The notes: generated by a model not told the origin, from the letters alone. 64,000 nucleotides of DNA from Paraburkholderia acidicola (GCF_002362315.1 NZ_MTZV01000006.1:1612001-1676000), one strand, 5' to 3'; shown: positions 8,088 through 17,861, numbered from the stretch's first letter. Numbers and translations: made by a program.

Positions 8088-9173
8088 CTAGAAGCGATCA
8101 AGCATGCCGAATTGCACGCCCCGCACCGACGCACCGGGCCACGAAGGCGTCAGTCCCGTGACATTCACGCCGCGCAGCGTGAATTCGCCTTGCCCCCGGT
8201 TACGCAGCCAGCCGGCGCTCGCATAGAGCAGCACGCGCTTCGACAGGTCGTACTCGCAGGCCGCGCTGAACTGGTCGGCGTTGTTGTCGCCGCCCGAGCG
8301 GTCGCGCATATAGGTATAGCCGAGCGAGGCACGCAAGTGCGCGTCGATGGCATAGCGCGCCGACACCGATATGCCGTCGTCGTGATAGCGCGGCGTGCCG
8401 CCGTCGCCATTGAAGAACGACACGAAGCCCGTCACCGGACCGTAACCGTACGAAACGCCACCAAGGTTCGCGCGTAGCGCACCGGCGCCGTGTGTCTGCT
8501 GATGCGCATAGGAAATGCGGAACGGGCCGTTGCGATATGCGAAGGTTTCGATGTGGCCCGCGAGGCCGTTGCCGTCGCCATCGCTCGCATCGCGCAACGC
8601 GGCCATCAACGTGGTCGAGAAGCCGTGAAATTCGGGCGACAGATACGTGATCGCGTTGCTCACGTAGGGCGTGATCTTCGAGAGGTTGTCGAGACCCGAG
8701 GCGATAGTGCCCGCCCCGAATGTATCGAGGCCGCCCTTGAACGGGATGTAGATCGGTGAGTACTGGCGGCCCATGCGCACCGTGCCGTAAAGCGTGCCCA
8801 CACCGATCCACGCCTGCCGGTTGAAGATCGTATTGCTCACGGCATAGGTGCCATCGGCGGAACTGAAACCGTTTTCGAGTTCGAACAGGATGTCGATGCC
8901 GTTGCCGATGTCCTCGGCGCCGCGCAGGCCGATGCGTGAGCCACGATAGGCGCCCGAGTCCATGCGCGCGACGTAGCCTGCGCCGGGATTGGTGATTTCA
9001 ATGCTGGTGTCGAACGCGCCGTAGAGCGTGACGGAGCTTTGGGCATGCGCGCTCATCGCGTGTGCGGCGAGTGCCGCGAGCGCCGCCTGAGCAACAAACA
9101 CCGCCAGCGCGCGCGGCGCGCGACGGCGGTGTTGTGCCCAGAAAGCACCGCACGCCGCGCTCGACCGCCCCAT
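8088..9173 (-). CDS. Gram-negative porin (downstream of gcd)
   Basis: A 361-residue outer-membrane porin of the betaproteobacterial 16-strand family. A signal region ends in AHAQ, and mature sequence begins SSVTLYGAFDTSIEI. It has the usual constriction loop stretch (RQAWIGVGTLYGTVRMGRQYS, split across residues about 125-145) and ends in Phe, the outer-membrane assembly signal. The N-terminal leader is longer than typical (about 45 residues with HRRRAPR), so an internal start is possible. Its ATG overlaps the gcd stop (TAATG), implying translational coupling and a shared role in sugar entry. Confidence 0.88.
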   Translation of the reverse strand: MGRSSAACGAFWAQHRRRAPRALAVFVAQAALAALAAHAMSAHAQSSVTLYGAFDTSIEITNPGAGYVARMDSGAYRGSRIGLRGAEDIGNGIDILFELENGFSSADGTYAVSNTIFNRQAWIGVGTLYGTVRMGRQYSPIYIPFKGGLDTFGAGTIASGLDNLSKITPYVSNAITYLSPEFHGFSTTLMAALRDASDGDGNGLAGHIETFAYRNGPFRISYAHQQTHGAGALRANLGGVSYGYGPVTGFVSFFNGDGGTPRYHDDGISVSARYAIDAHLRASLGYTYMRDRSGGDNNADQFSAACEYDLSKRVLLYASAGWLRNRGQGEFTLRGVNVTGLTPSWPGASVRGVQFGMLDRF

Positions 9174-11602
9174 TACTGCGGCGGCAGCGCGTAGGCGATC
9201 ACGTAATCACCGAGTTTGGTGCCGAACGAGCCGTGGCCGCCCGCGGCGATCACGACGTACTGGCGACCGTCGATGGAATAGCTCATCGGCGTGGCCTGGC
9301 CGCCCGCGGGCAGACGGGCCTCCCAAACCTGCTCGCCATTGTTCACGTTGAACGCGCGGATGTAGTTGTCCGCCGTCGCGCCAATGAACGCGACACCGCC
9401 CGCAGCGACCATCGGACCGCCCAGCATCGGCATACCCATCTTGAACGGCAGGGGAATCGGCGAACTGTCGCGCACGGTGCCAATGCGCTTCTTCCACACG
9501 ATCTCGTTGGTCTTCAGATTGATCGCAGAGATGTAGCCCCACGCCGGTTGCTTGCACGGCAGACCCAGCGGCGAGAGGAACGGATTAATCGTCACGCCGT
9601 ACGGCACGCCGTACTGCGGCTGGACGCCCGACTCGGTGCCGCTACCCTTGGCACCCGCCTCCGGTTCCAGCGGGTTGCCCGGCCCACGTGGAATCAGTCG
9701 CGAGACGAACGGCAAGCCGATCGGGTTCGCGACGGCGATCTGGCGGTCGGTGTCGACGGCAAGACCACCCCACTCGAACACACCCAGGTTGCCCGGGAAC
9801 ACGAGCGTGCCCTGCAGCGACGGCGGTGTGAACGTGCCCTCGTAACGCAGCTGGTGGAACATCACGCGGCACACGAGCTGGTCGAACATCGTCGCGCCCC
9901 ACATGTCGGCGTCGGTCAGATTCTTCGACGGACGATACGTGAGCTGTGAGAACGGCTGGGTCGGCGCAAGGTGGTCGCCGGGGGCCGCGCCCTGCGGCAC
10001 GGGCGTTTCGGGTGCCGGCACGACCGGCACACCGGTGCGGCGGTCGAGCACGAACAGGTTACCGGTCTTGGCCGGCGCGTACACGACCGGCACGGTTTTG
10101 CCATCCTTGTCGGTGATGTCGGCGACCGTGGGCTGCGACGGCTGGTCCATGTCCCACAGATCGTGGTGCACGCTCTGGTAGAACCAGGCGAGCTTGCCGG
10201 TCGAGGCGTTGAGTGCGAGCAGCCCGGTGGCGTATCGCTCCAGCTCCGGCGTGCGGTCGCCGCCCCAGATATCCGGCGTCTTTACACCCATCGGCAGATA
10301 GACAATGTCGAGCTTCGCGTCGTAGGCGGCGGGTGCCCACGAGTTCGGCGAATTCCATGTGTAGTGTTCGCCCGGGCCCGGTATGTGATTCGGGTCCTTC
10401 GCGCCCGGATCGAACGCCCAGAGCAATTCGCCCGTGCGTACGTCGAAACCGCGGATGACACCCGACGGCTCGCGGTTCGAGAAGTTGTCCTCCACAGCGC
10501 CTGCCACGACGATCACCTTGTTCGTGACGATCGACGGCGAGGTGGGTTCGTACATGCCTGGTGTCGTGACCGGCTGGGCGTGTTGCAGGTCGAGGTCGCC
10601 GTTGCTGGCGAAGCCCGCGCAGCGCTCGCCCGTTTGCGCGTCGAGTGCGTAGAGATGGCCGTCGTTGACGGGCAGATAAATGCGACGCGTACAGGCGCCG
10701 TTGGCTGAGGGTGCGACTGCCGCCGCTGGTGTCGTTGCTGCGTCACTCGCGGCTGCGGCAGACTGGGCCGGTGCCGCGCTCGCCGATAGATCGACATACG
10801 ACACACCGCGGCAGGTCACGTGCTGGAACGACGGATCTGCCTTCAGTTTCGGGTCGAACTTCCACTTCAGCGCACCGGTCTTCGCGTCGAGCGCAAACAG
10901 GATCTGATGCGGCGAGCACAGATAGAGCAGATCGCCGATCTTGATCGGTGTGACTTCATTGGTGATCTCGCCCGGATCGTTCGGGCCTTTCATGTCACCC
11001 GTGCGGAAAGTCCAGGCCACCTGCAGGTTCTTCGCGTTGTCCGGTGTGATCTGCTGCAGCGGCGAATAGCGCGTGCCTTCCTGGGTGCGTCCATAGGCTG
11101 GCCAGTCGGCGGGATCGATGCCGTTCGGATTCGCTGCGGGCGTTCCGGTCGCTGTACTGAATGAGCCGTTGACCGTCTGCGGATCGTTGAAGCTCGCGTA
11201 GACCAGCACGCCTGCCCAGATCACGAGTGAGGCGACCAGCGAATTCACCGCGAACCTGCGCGGCGCATCGAGCCGCCAGCTCACGAGCAGCAGCAGCCAC
11301 ACACCGAACACGACGAGCACACCGGAGCGCGGCGCGAGCGCCCAGAAGTCGGGACCCGACTCCCACAGTGCCCAGATCGCCGTGCCGACGAGTACCAGTG
11401 CATAGAGCGTGAGTGCCGCCGGGCGGCGGCGGTACAGCAGCCAGGTCACGCCGAGTAGCAGGATGCCCGTCACGACGTAATACGCCGACCCACCGAGCGA
11501 GAGCAGCCATACGCCGCCTATCAGCAGATACAGCGCCGTTAGCGCGGTGAACAACAGGGTGATGACGCCGATGAAACCCGCGGATGTCGATTGTCTGGGC
11601 AT
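9173..11602 (-). CDS. gcd: Membrane-bound PQQ-dependent glucose dehydrogenase
   Basis: An 809-residue quinoprotein, close in length and sequence to the E. coli enzyme that oxidises glucose to gluconolactone in the periplasm and passes electrons to ubiquinone. Five hydrophobic segments occupy about residues 10-140, then an eight-bladed beta-propeller. Recognisable stretches include DWPAYGRTQEGTRYSPLQQI, TNEVTPIKIGDLLYLCSPHQ, HHDLWDMD, GATMFDQLVCR and the C-terminal GGHGSFGTKLGDYVIAYALP. An Ala/Ser-rich insert near residues 275-300 is unusual. The ATG at 11602 fits the first membrane helix; the frame to 11671 is unlikely. It lies between two porin genes on the same strand. No PQQ synthesis genes are in the window. 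Confidence 0.93.
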   Translation of the reverse strand: MPRQSTSAGFIGVITLLFTALTALYLLIGGVWLLSLGGSAYYVVTGILLLGVTWLLYRRRPAALTLYALVLVGTAIWALWESGPDFWALAPRSGVLVVFGVWLLLLVSWRLDAPRRFAVNSLVASLVIWAGVLVYASFNDPQTVNGSFSTATGTPAANPNGIDPADWPAYGRTQEGTRYSPLQQITPDNAKNLQVAWTFRTGDMKGPNDPGEITNEVTPIKIGDLLYLCSPHQILFALDAKTGALKWKFDPKLKADPSFQHVTCRGVSYVDLSASAAPAQSAAAASDAATTPAAAVAPSANGACTRRIYLPVNDGHLYALDAQTGERCAGFASNGDLDLQHAQPVTTPGMYEPTSPSIVTNKVIVVAGAVEDNFSNREPSGVIRGFDVRTGELLWAFDPGAKDPNHIPGPGEHYTWNSPNSWAPAAYDAKLDIVYLPMGVKTPDIWGGDRTPELERYATGLLALNASTGKLAWFYQSVHHDLWDMDQPSQPTVADITDKDGKTVPVVYAPAKTGNLFVLDRRTGVPVVPAPETPVPQGAAPGDHLAPTQPFSQLTYRPSKNLTDADMWGATMFDQLVCRVMFHQLRYEGTFTPPSLQGTLVFPGNLGVFEWGGLAVDTDRQIAVANPIGLPFVSRLIPRGPGNPLEPEAGAKGSGTESGVQPQYGVPYGVTINPFLSPLGLPCKQPAWGYISAINLKTNEIVWKKRIGTVRDSSPIPLPFKMGMPMLGGPMVAAGGVAFIGATADNYIRAFNVNNGEQVWEARLPAGGQATPMSYSIDGRQYVVIAAGGHGSFGTKLGDYVIAYALPPQ

Positions 11603-11698
11603 GATGATCTCAACCTTCGTTTGAGGACGCCGCTCGCATCGCCTGTTACGCGATGCCCGCAGCACGGGCATACCGGAAATGCGGGAAAAACAGTTGCG

Positions 11699-12802
11699 TC
11701 AGAACACGTGCATCATCCCGACGTATGCGCCGGTCTGCGATTCGCCAGCGATCGGGCTGGTCGGCGAGTTCGAATCGCGCGGCGTCGCGAACACCGAGAA
11801 GGTGCCGTTCTTGCTGTTGTTCACGTACGCAACAGTGCCGTACAGGAACGTGCGCGCGCTCAGGTTGTAGGTGGTGCCAAGCGCATAGAGCATAGCGTGG
11901 CTGCCCGGATCGTGCGCGGCGTCGCCACCGCCGTCGCCCACGCGGATGTAGAAGCCCGCCGCCGTCACGGCCCAGTGCGGCGTGGCCTGGTAGGTGGCGC
12001 CAAGCCAGTAGTGATCGGCGCGGTCGGCCACGCCCGCGGGAGAATCGGGTGCCGCATAGTGTGTGTAGGCGGCCTGTATCTTGAACTTCTGCACGCGTAT
12101 GTTGGCGCCCGCAAAATACTCACGCGAGGCCGTGAAGATGTTGGACAGGCGACCGTTCGAATCTCGCAGTTCGTCGTAAATGCCGCGCAGATCAAAGAGC
12201 GTCGAGTGATAGCTGAGCATGATGCCGTCCGAGCGGCCGAACTCGCCCTGGGCGCCATTGTTGAAGCCGTTCGCCTGGTTACCGAACGCGTATTGCCCCT
12301 GCACGTCGACGCCGTGCCAGACGGGGCTGTGATATTCGACGTTGTTGCTGGTCTGTTGCCAGTTGCGCCCGCGTACCAGCGAGGCCGACGAGACCGCCTG
12401 TTGCACGAACGGATCGAATTCCCACACGCCGTCGCTGTCGATGAAGAGATTCCGGCCGGCTTGTAACTGGCCCCACGTCTCGTTCTTCAAGCCGACGTAG
12501 GCGCGGCGCGAGAACATCCTGCCGCCGCCTGACGTACCGTTCATGATCTGTAGTGCGGTTTCGAGGTCGAATAGCGCGGTGTTGCCGCCGCCCAGGTCCT
12601 CGGTGCCCTTGAAGCCGAGCATGCTCGTGCCCCAGTCGCCGCCTTCCGCGCTCCAGCGGCTCGAACTGCCACCCGTACCGTTGGCGATGTGATTCAGGTA
12701 TTCGATACCGCCGTCGACGCGGCCATAGAGCGTCACGCTCGATTGCGCCAATGCGGCGGTGCTGGTTGCGAGTAGAACGAATGCGCCTAGTTGATATTTC
12801 AC
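11699..12802 (-). CDS. Gram-negative porin (upstream of gcd)
   Basis: A 367-residue trimeric porin, with signal peptide ending ALAQ and mature start SSVTLYGRVDGGIEYL. It has the usual FSRRAYVGLKNETWGQLQAG region and a C terminus ending HVF. The start is GTG at 12802, with CTGGGAG six to eight bases upstream. It is followed after 96 bases by gcd and then a second, clearly different porin, all on the minus strand. The arrangement suggests a sugar-uptake and oxidation unit, though the solute specificity cannot be read from sequence. Confidence 0.9.
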   Translation of the reverse strand: MKYQLGAFVLLATSTAALAQSSVTLYGRVDGGIEYLNHIANGTGGSSSRWSAEGGDWGTSMLGFKGTEDLGGGNTALFDLETALQIMNGTSGGGRMFSRRAYVGLKNETWGQLQAGRNLFIDSDGVWEFDPFVQQAVSSASLVRGRNWQQTSNNVEYHSPVWHGVDVQGQYAFGNQANGFNNGAQGEFGRSDGIMLSYHSTLFDLRGIYDELRDSNGRLSNIFTASREYFAGANIRVQKFKIQAAYTHYAAPDSPAGVADRADHYWLGATYQATPHWAVTAAGFYIRVGDGGGDAAHDPGSHAMLYALGTTYNLSARTFLYGTVAYVNNSKNGTFSVFATPRDSNSPTSPIAGESQTGAYVGMMHVF

Positions 12803-13129
12803 GTCAACTCCCAGGTGGATTCTTCTTTAGTTCTCCGCATCGCACCGTGCCCTGTCTGGGTTGGTGCAAACGCGGTGATTTATCCAGCATCGCGGGCATG
12901 CTCTGCGCGACGCCAGGCGGCAACGCGTAATTCAATGCGGATCGGACGGACGGATGACGCCGGGTAAATATAGCGCGTGATGTGCGCTGTGACTAGGGCG
13001 GTGACAATGGCTAGACGGGTCACAGGAAAGAGGTGGTCGGCGCGACGAAGGGAGTGAATCGTGCCGATGACTTGTCGTTCGCTCCTCCGCACCAGCCCCG
13101 CAGCATGGTAATTCCGCGGCGACCTTGAG
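12803..13129. other. Spacer upstream of the porin-gcd-porin unit
   Basis: No gene is supported. It should hold the promoter of the porin-gcd-porin unit and the 3' end signals of the SDR, but no clear hairpin or consensus promoter stands out. Confidence 0.4.
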
Positions 13130-13834
13130 CTAACCGCGCCCGGTGACCGGCAGCAATGCGCCAGTGATCGCGTCGGCATCCGAAGAAAGCAGGAAGGCGA
13201 TGATCGAGCCGATCTGTTCCGGTTTCACCCATTGTGTGAAATCAGCGTCGGGCATGTCCGCACGATTCCTCGCGGTGTCGATCGTGCTCGGCAGGATGGC
13301 GTTGACTGTTACGCCCTTCTGTTTCAGCTCTTCGGCGAGCGCTTCGGTGAGACGTGCCACCCCGGCTTTCGATGCGGAATAAGCACCCATTCCCAGGCCC
13401 GCCTTGAGTGCAGCCATGGCACTGATATTGACGATACGTCCCACGCCGTTCTCCAGCAAAAAGGGAATCGCCGCTTCCGACGCCGTCAACACTGTTTTCA
13501 CGTTCATCTGGTACATCAGATCCCAGGTATCTGCACTTCCTCCGGCGATCAACTCCCAGCGAAACCCACCCGCGATATTGACCAGTGCGTCCAGACGACC
13601 AAAACGGGTTTTGATCTCCGCGAATGCCTGCCGGGTTTGCGCAGGGGAAGCCAGATCCACTCCACCGATCGCAATCAGGTTGTTGCCCGATTCTTCCGAC
13701 AGATGCGGTGCTGCTTCTCGACCCAGCAGCACGACCTGCATGCCACGCGTTGCCAGTACCTTGCCGGCAGTGCTACCCAAGGCACCGAATCCACCGGTTA
13801 CGGCAACGACTTTTCCGTTCAGGCTATTGTTCAT
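13130..13834 (-). CDS. SDR-family oxidoreductase
   Basis: A 234-residue short-chain dehydrogenase. It has the glycine motif TGGFGALG (residues about 14-21), NIAGG in place of the usual NNAG, the catalytic Ser in NISAMAALKAG, and Y-x3-K as YSASK. The C terminus ITGALLPVTGRG is the usual end of fabG-like proteins. It is short for the family but complete. It stands alone upstream of the porin unit and downstream of the broken ModA/LysR pair, so no pathway can be inferred. Confidence 0.85.
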   Translation of the reverse strand: MNNSLNGKVVAVTGGFGALGSTAGKVLATRGMQVVLLGREAAPHLSEESGNNLIAIGGVDLASPAQTRQAFAEIKTRFGRLDALVNIAGGFRWELIAGGSADTWDLMYQMNVKTVLTASEAAIPFLLENGVGRIVNISAMAALKAGLGMGAYSASKAGVARLTEALAEELKQKGVTVNAILPSTIDTARNRADMPDADFTQWVKPEQIGSIIAFLLSSDADAITGALLPVTGRG

Positions 13835-14155
13835 GTTCGAGACACCAAAGAGGGATCGTCCCGCAAGTGTAGGCCAACGCGCGGTCGTCGTCCGTCAGAT
13901 AGACAAGAAATTGATCCGGGAGAATAAAGTCAGGAGGCGACGATATCGTGGTTCGCGGATTCAGCAGCTGGCGTTGTCACATTGCTGATCAGTTGACGAG
14001 ACATTAGCAAGAGCGGCGTAGCTCAGCACACGGTCGAAAGATCCCGGGCAGTGCCGGTGAAAAGACGCCACGCCTGGAAGTGCGCGGCGAGTTGCCTGCG
14101 ATAGAGCGAGGCGCGAAGCAGATGATGTTTGAGAGCGAAGTCCTGGCGAGGTGTG
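13835..14155. other. Spacer with no supported gene
   Basis: Nothing convincing is seen on either strand. A stretch at 14013-14027 (GCGGCGTAGCTCAGC) recalls the start of a tRNA, but no cloverleaf follows. Confidence 0.4.
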
Positions 14156-14647
14156 CTAGGCCTGCGTCAAGCCATGACGTAGTTTCACTGCTTCGGCCCC
14201 GGACGCAACCATGAATCGAAGTAGCGCCTTCGCAGCATCGGGTTCAGTTGACGAACAACCAATCGCAGCTGAGAAAACCGTGTCCAGTTGAATCTCCGGC
14301 GGCAATCCACCCACTACGTCGATGCCCGGCAAGTGGATCAATTCGCTCAATTGCTGGAAACCCAGTGCGACATCTCCACACGCGACCAGATCTCCCACAG
14401 GAACGCCGGGCGGCACCTGCACAGTACGTGCGGCAATGATGTCGGCAATGCCCCAGCGCTCGAACAATTGAGTCAAATACCTGCCGCTAGGCCCCGTCGA
14501 ATAGCCGATGCTGCGCGCACTCAGAATAGCGTCACGAAGCGCCGCTTCGGTAAGCAAGTCCGGACGCGGCTGCCCGGCCGCGATGGCAACGCCGATCCCT
14601 GACCTCGCGAAGGCGACACGACTGACCGGATCGACACGGCCACCCGC
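14156..14647 (-). pseudogene. ModA-like periplasmic substrate-binding protein, 5'-truncated
   Basis: About 163 residues matching the C-terminal two thirds of ModA-like (COG0725-type) substrate-binding proteins, from AGGRVDPVSRVAFARSGIG through SIGYSTGPSGRYL and ends in KLRHGLTQA. The signal peptide and first lobe are missing. In frame upstream of 14647 the sequence is no longer ModA-like: it is the antisense of a LysR gene. The frame is open to an ATG at 14773, but those 42 residues are a shadow of LysR. No permease or ATPase genes accompany it. It is therefore a broken gene joined to another broken gene. Confidence 0.75.
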
Positions 14648-15259
14648 ATGTTTCGCCTTTGTATGTCGGATGTCGGCCAACGCATCGTGATGCCCAAACT
14701 GCTCGACCACTTGCGCACGGCCGCGCCGAACGTGCGTATCGATGTCAGTTACCCATCCGAACTGACGGGACACCTGCTCGAGTCAGGCGAAGTCGATCTG
14801 GCGATCGGGTTCCTGGCGCAGCTTGAAGCGGGGTATTTTCATCAGAGCCTTTTCAAAGACCGCTTCGTATGCATCATCAACCGGCAGCATCCGCGACTGC
14901 GCCGTAGCAAGATCACACTCGAACAATTTCAGTCGGAATCGCATCTGATCGTGGCGACGCAGGGAACGGGGCATTTCGTCGTGGAGCAGACACTTGAGCG
15001 CCTGGGAATAAGGCGGAAAATGGGACTTCGCATTCCAAACTTTCTAGGCGTTGTATCGACTATTGCGAGCACCGAGTATCTGGCCATCGTCCCGGAGCGG
15101 TTCGCCCGGATCATCGCGAATAGCAATCCAATCAAAGTGGTGGAACTGCCCTTCGATGTCCCGTCGTATCGCGTCATGCAGCACTGGCACGAGCGTTATG
15201 CGAAAGACCCCGCCGTGACGTGGATGCGTAACACCATCAGCACTCTGTTTCGGGAATGA
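14648..15259 (+). pseudogene. LysR-family regulator, effector domain only (5'-truncated)
   Basis: A 203-residue LysR substrate-binding domain beginning exactly at its first strand (MFRLCMSDVGQRIVMPKLLD) and complete to the C terminus. The N-terminal winged helix-turn-helix of about 90 residues is absent; the bases to the left encode, on the other strand, the ModA-like fragment. The ATG at 14648 is simply an internal Met of the former protein and has no ribosome site. Without a DNA-binding domain it cannot act as a normal regulator. The effector domain resembles those of regulators of aromatic degradation. Confidence 0.78.
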
Positions 15260-15534
15260 ACGATAAGGGCCGGTTCAAAAGCGTGGCGTGACTTCCGATC
15301 CGGGAAAATAAATTCGCTCGGCGCGAACACCCCACCGCCTCAGACGGATGGCACGCGACTACGCACACCTCTCCGAAACTCTTGCGGCCCCGCCCCTCGC
15401 TCGGCTCACCACGTTCATGCTTGTTCATACCGTACGCCTAACACAATCCGGTACCAACACAGGTCATCCGGGAGCCTGTCTCCGACTCAACCCCATTGCA
15501 CCTATACAGGTCGTACCCCCTGAAAATGTGCACG

Positions 15535-16083
15535 TTACTCACAGTTCTCCATCGCGATCTGCACACCTTGCAACTCGATCTTTTTGAAATCCTTGATAAA
15601 CGAAAGACGCAATGCACGCACGCGTTGCCCTGCTATGCATCGTTTGTCGTCGGACTCGAAATGGAACATTGAGACACATTGGCCACTCGGGTACTCGTTC
15701 GAAGTTTTCACCATCTCTGCACGATGCTCATTTCCAACAAAGTAGAGATACGTTGATCGATGGTTACTCTTGAACGACGAGAAGTGCTCTGGATGATTTG
15801 CCATAAACAAGGCCAATTTCGCCGCTCGATCGCGTCCCGTTTTCTGGGCCGAATTGATCTCCACCACATCGACAATATTGGTCGTAATTTTCATATCGAC
15901 TGCAGCATAGCGGGAGAACTCCTCTGCAGAAGGATAGCGAGCCCAGAAACCCTCATTCATCATCTTGATTTCTGACGGCACCAGACATTCATCAGCACTT
16001 CCTGCAGCAAAACCCGCTGCACTGGTGCCAAGCGTTGCCAGGCAGACAATGACGCCAAATAACAATCTATCGATCGGCATCAT
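15535..16083 (-). CDS. Hypothetical exported protein, candidate immunity protein 2 for the T6SS effector
   Basis: A 182-residue protein with a clear signal peptide (MMPIDRLLFGVIVCLATLGT to GFAAG) and four cysteines in the mature part (ECLV, GQCVS, KRCIAG, ENCE) that could form two disulfides. I do not recognise the domain. Its start lies 17 bases inside the 3' end of the effector gene, so the two are translationally coupled. A periplasmic protein encoded directly after a peptidoglycan-degrading type VI effector is the usual position of its immunity protein. That role is inferred from context only. Confidence 0.6.
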   Translation of the reverse strand: MMPIDRLLFGVIVCLATLGTSAAGFAAGSADECLVPSEIKMMNEGFWARYPSAEEFSRYAAVDMKITTNIVDVVEINSAQKTGRDRAAKLALFMANHPEHFSSFKSNHRSTYLYFVGNEHRAEMVKTSNEYPSGQCVSMFHFESDDKRCIAGQRVRALRLSFIKDFKKIELQGVQIAMENCE

Positions 16084-17821
16084 GGGTTTTTTGTTTAAAC
16101 TGGATATGAAATTCTTCGTTCAGGTCGGCAGGCGTAGATGTTTCCAACACGTCGCCTTTATCGATGCTATTTTTTGCATATTTCAAATAGGACGCGGGTA
16201 CATAAAAACCCTTTAATTCAGATGGCTGCATCATGGCGAAATCAATTGCATCACTTTGATTTCCTCCAAGCAAGATCGGGTCCCCGTGCACAGTTTTCGC
16301 ATAAACAAACGCGGCGTGTCCGCCCCTCGTATGCTTGTACACTGCGATGGAGCCAAAAATCGCCTTCTCAATTTTTACGAAATTTTTGCTTCTTCGGAAG
16401 GATTGCGAATTCGTCGGATTTTCAGTGATCGGGTAGCCAGCCTGCATCACGCACCAGTTAACAAACGATGCACACCATGCATTGCTTGAGCCAACCAGTG
16501 ATTTAAGCTTCGACCCGACTTCCTTGTGATAGTTAATTTCTTTCGTTATCACCTCCTCTTTCTGCCCGTGCCAGTACCTGGCCTGCTCCAGCGCTCTCTC
16601 CATCCACGGAGCCTCTTGAGAAACAGCAGGGATCAACGCCAGCGGATGCCCTTGTCCAAGCTTGCTGCGGTCCAGACTAGTGGCCCGCGACGCCCCCACC
16701 TGGGCATCAATCGTTTTCACCGGCGCGCTAGCCTGCATGGCAGGTGTATCGGATCCGGGTTTGTCTGCACCTGAATCTGTCGATGCACGACTAACCTCAT
16801 CAGACAAATTGCTGTGGATGCCGCCTGATTCTGTTTGCTTTGAGTGATTGCTGGGCAAACCCGTGTTGCCCGCAGGTAATCGCCGTGGCTTAGGCGCTGT
16901 GCCATTGATCATCAGGAAGCCTCCCGCGAAAATACGACTCGACTTAAGATGATTGTCGATCTTCAGTTGCTCGGTGGTTGTTGCGAATTTTGTTGCGATG
17001 TGGCTGAGCGTATCGCCAGCAATGATCTTGTAGCGGAATGGCGCCTTCTTTTCATCGCGCTTCGGGTTATCGGAGTAATGCGCGGGCGCGATAGCTGTTG
17101 CGGAGAAAAAGTCACGGAAAAACACATGTGCTGAGGATGTGGCCTGAGTAGTAATCGCACCGATCTTTCTCAATCCATCCGTTGCATCATCGACGAACAG
17201 TTGAATTTCCTGATCAATCTTGTCATAAGGTATCAGTAGTTGACCAAATTGATTACTCGACACCTTGCTTTCCTTGCCATTACTCTTAACGACCAGTGCC
17301 TGATTGGGTATCGGTTGTGCGCCATCAGATAGCGTGACCGACACCGTTTTCACCCACTGTTCGTGCCGGGTGTTCATCTTCGCATAGTAACCCTCACGCC
17401 TCTCCATGGCGTCCATCATCGCATCGAGTTGATTGTTGCCCATCGAACCGATTTGTTGATCCCGTGAAAACCCCGTGTGATCACAGATGAAATTTATATA
17501 TGCCTCAGTATCGTTCTCGCTCGGTGGCGCATATATTTTCATTGCAGAGGAGACTGTTTTATTGTTGTATTTTCGTCGAAGCAATGCTTTCTTTTCCGCA
17601 CGACCAGTGGCGTAATCGGGAAATATAAAAAAATCCCCGCTGGCTGTGCTGCCGATTCCTATTGATGTCCTGATATATTGAGATGGTGGTCGTATATTGC
17701 CGGGATTGTTGAATCGCCACGCGATAGTGCCACCGCTTCGCAACAGAATGCCACCATTATCTGCAACGTATTGCACGGTTAGTGTGGGTTTGTTGTGTGT
17801 TGCCGATACGAACTTAAGCAT
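16067..17821 (-). CDS. Predicted type VI peptidoglycan-hydrolase effector (lysozyme-like + LysM + NlpC/P60-like amidase)
   Basis: A 584-residue multi-domain protein. Residues about 30-150 carry features of phage-type lysozyme-like proteins: FNNPGNIRP, FIFPDYATGRAEKKALL, YAPPSENDTEAYINFI and GFSRDQ. A linker domain follows. Residues about 260-310 are a LysM repeat (YKIIAGDTLSHIATKFATTT), then a low-complexity linker. The last 170 residues match the TIGR02594-type cysteine peptidase/amidase fold, with catalytic Cys in NAWCASFVNWC, His in GGHAAFVYAK and a GGNQSD loop. There is no signal peptide, consistent with delivery by VgrG. It sits 40 bases after a small exported protein and overlaps another; both are candidate immunity proteins. 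Enzyme activities are inferred from motifs. Confidence 0.78.
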   Translation of the reverse strand: MLKFVSATHNKPTLTVQYVADNGGILLRSGGTIAWRFNNPGNIRPPSQYIRTSIGIGSTASGDFFIFPDYATGRAEKKALLRRKYNNKTVSSAMKIYAPPSENDTEAYINFICDHTGFSRDQQIGSMGNNQLDAMMDAMERREGYYAKMNTRHEQWVKTVSVTLSDGAQPIPNQALVVKSNGKESKVSSNQFGQLLIPYDKIDQEIQLFVDDATDGLRKIGAITTQATSSAHVFFRDFFSATAIAPAHYSDNPKRDEKKAPFRYKIIAGDTLSHIATKFATTTEQLKIDNHLKSSRIFAGGFLMINGTAPKPRRLPAGNTGLPSNHSKQTESGGIHSNLSDEVSRASTDSGADKPGSDTPAMQASAPVKTIDAQVGASRATSLDRSKLGQGHPLALIPAVSQEAPWMERALEQARYWHGQKEEVITKEINYHKEVGSKLKSLVGSSNAWCASFVNWCVMQAGYPITENPTNSQSFRRSKNFVKIEKAIFGSIAVYKHTRGGHAAFVYAKTVHGDPILLGGNQSDAIDFAMMQPSELKGFYVPASYLKYAKNSIDKGDVLETSTPADLNEEFHIQFKQKTHDADR

Positions 17822-17861
17822 GACCGATTAACTCGCGGACAGATACGAAATATTTGAATGC

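Noticed and set aside
14013..14027. tRNA-like GCGGCGTAGCTCAGC
   Set aside because: No anticodon arm, T-arm or acceptor pairing follows.
14648..14773. The first 42 codons of the ModA-like frame as a real N terminus
   Set aside because: They are the exact antisense of the LysR effector domain and show no signal peptide.
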